From Chara braunii (lineage: Eukaryota > Streptophyta > Charophyceae > Charales > Characeae), in contig BFEA01000018.1 of assembly GCA_003427395.1 (NCBI GenBank), forward strand, positions 2,652,446-2,692,295: DNA of 39,850 nucleotides. Reading direction: 5' to 3'. Under the pieces are notes generated by a model that was not told the origin of the DNA, made no database searches, and was given only the letters and a program-made list of their open reading frames with translations. Both the position numbers and the translations under genes were made by a program. Shown piece by piece: positions 39,756-39,850 of this stretch. Each line of letters starts with the position of its first letter. The first letter of the stretch is position 1.

Positions 39756-39792
39756 GTACATCAAAGACGAAGCTGGAGCTATGGCGCCACAG
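39756..39792 (+). other. Candidate 37-base exon
   Basis: Bounded by GCCTTGTTGCAG on the left and GTAAGT on the right; open in one frame as YIKDEAGAMAPQ. Both splice sites fit the consensus well, but the stretch is too short to identify. Confidence 0.28.
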
Positions 39793-39812
39793 GTAAGTCT
39801 CCCTGGCCTCCG

Positions 39813-39813
<1 letters not shown>

Positions 39814-39850
<37 letters not shown>
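39814..39850. repeat. (CT)n microsatellite at window end
   Basis: CT units run to the last base. Confidence 0.97.

Noticed and set aside
1-39850. CRISPR arrays, bacterial operons or ribosomal RNA genes
   Set aside because: No spaced direct repeats of CRISPR type, no operon structure and no rRNA signature sequences were seen; all content is eukaryotic and repeat-derived.

Overview
This is a non-coding, transposon-packed window of a large eukaryotic nuclear genome. Long (CT)n, (GA)n, (CA)n and (GATT)n microsatellites, two N gaps (14453-15116, 25832-25864) and single ambiguous bases (3955, 16037, 22482) suggest a draft assembly. Chromodomain Ty3/gypsy elements primed from initiator tRNA-Met, a plant-type U6 snRNA copy and L1-clade LINEs fit a streptophyte. 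The style resembles what I associate with charophyte (Chara-like) genomes, but that is inference. No complete host protein gene is evident; the best host candidate is a terminal coding exon at 38683-38914.

Layout. 1-2367: microsatellites and unassigned sequence. 2368-10925: Ty3/gypsy element 1, with a 5'-truncated left LTR, gag, protease, RT, RNase H, integrase and chromodomain remnants, and a full right LTR. Its LTR carries a perfect four-unit heat-shock element, triplicated in the left LTR. 10935-11022: U6 retropseudogene with a 7-bp target duplication at an L1-type cleavage site. 11030-13509: unassigned sequence with a long near-perfect hairpin and microsatellites. 13510-20456: Ty3/gypsy element 2, C-rich, GTAC-rich LTRs, an internal deletion from gag into RT, and a nearly intact integrase-chromodomain frame. 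20457-23218: unassigned, with a tRNA-derived SINE at 21844-22008. 23230-24322: 5'-truncated LINE. 24334-28443: tandem repeats, a 62-A run and a LINE-tail copy. 28452-34529: one LINE split into two head-to-head halves, read here as a twin-priming inversion. 34795-38182: a non-LTR element with one degenerate ORF, no reverse transcriptase, and 17-bp target duplications. 38200-39850: candidate host exons and a terminal microsatellite.

How the parts relate. The L1-clade LINEs supply the machinery that best explains the U6 copy, the poly(A)-tailed SINE and the ORF1-only element, whose 3' tail is shared with the LINE copies. All pol genes carry stops or frameshifts, so none of these copies looks autonomous now. 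The features most likely to have regulatory consequences are the heat-shock-type LTR elements, the GTAC cluster and the hairpin.
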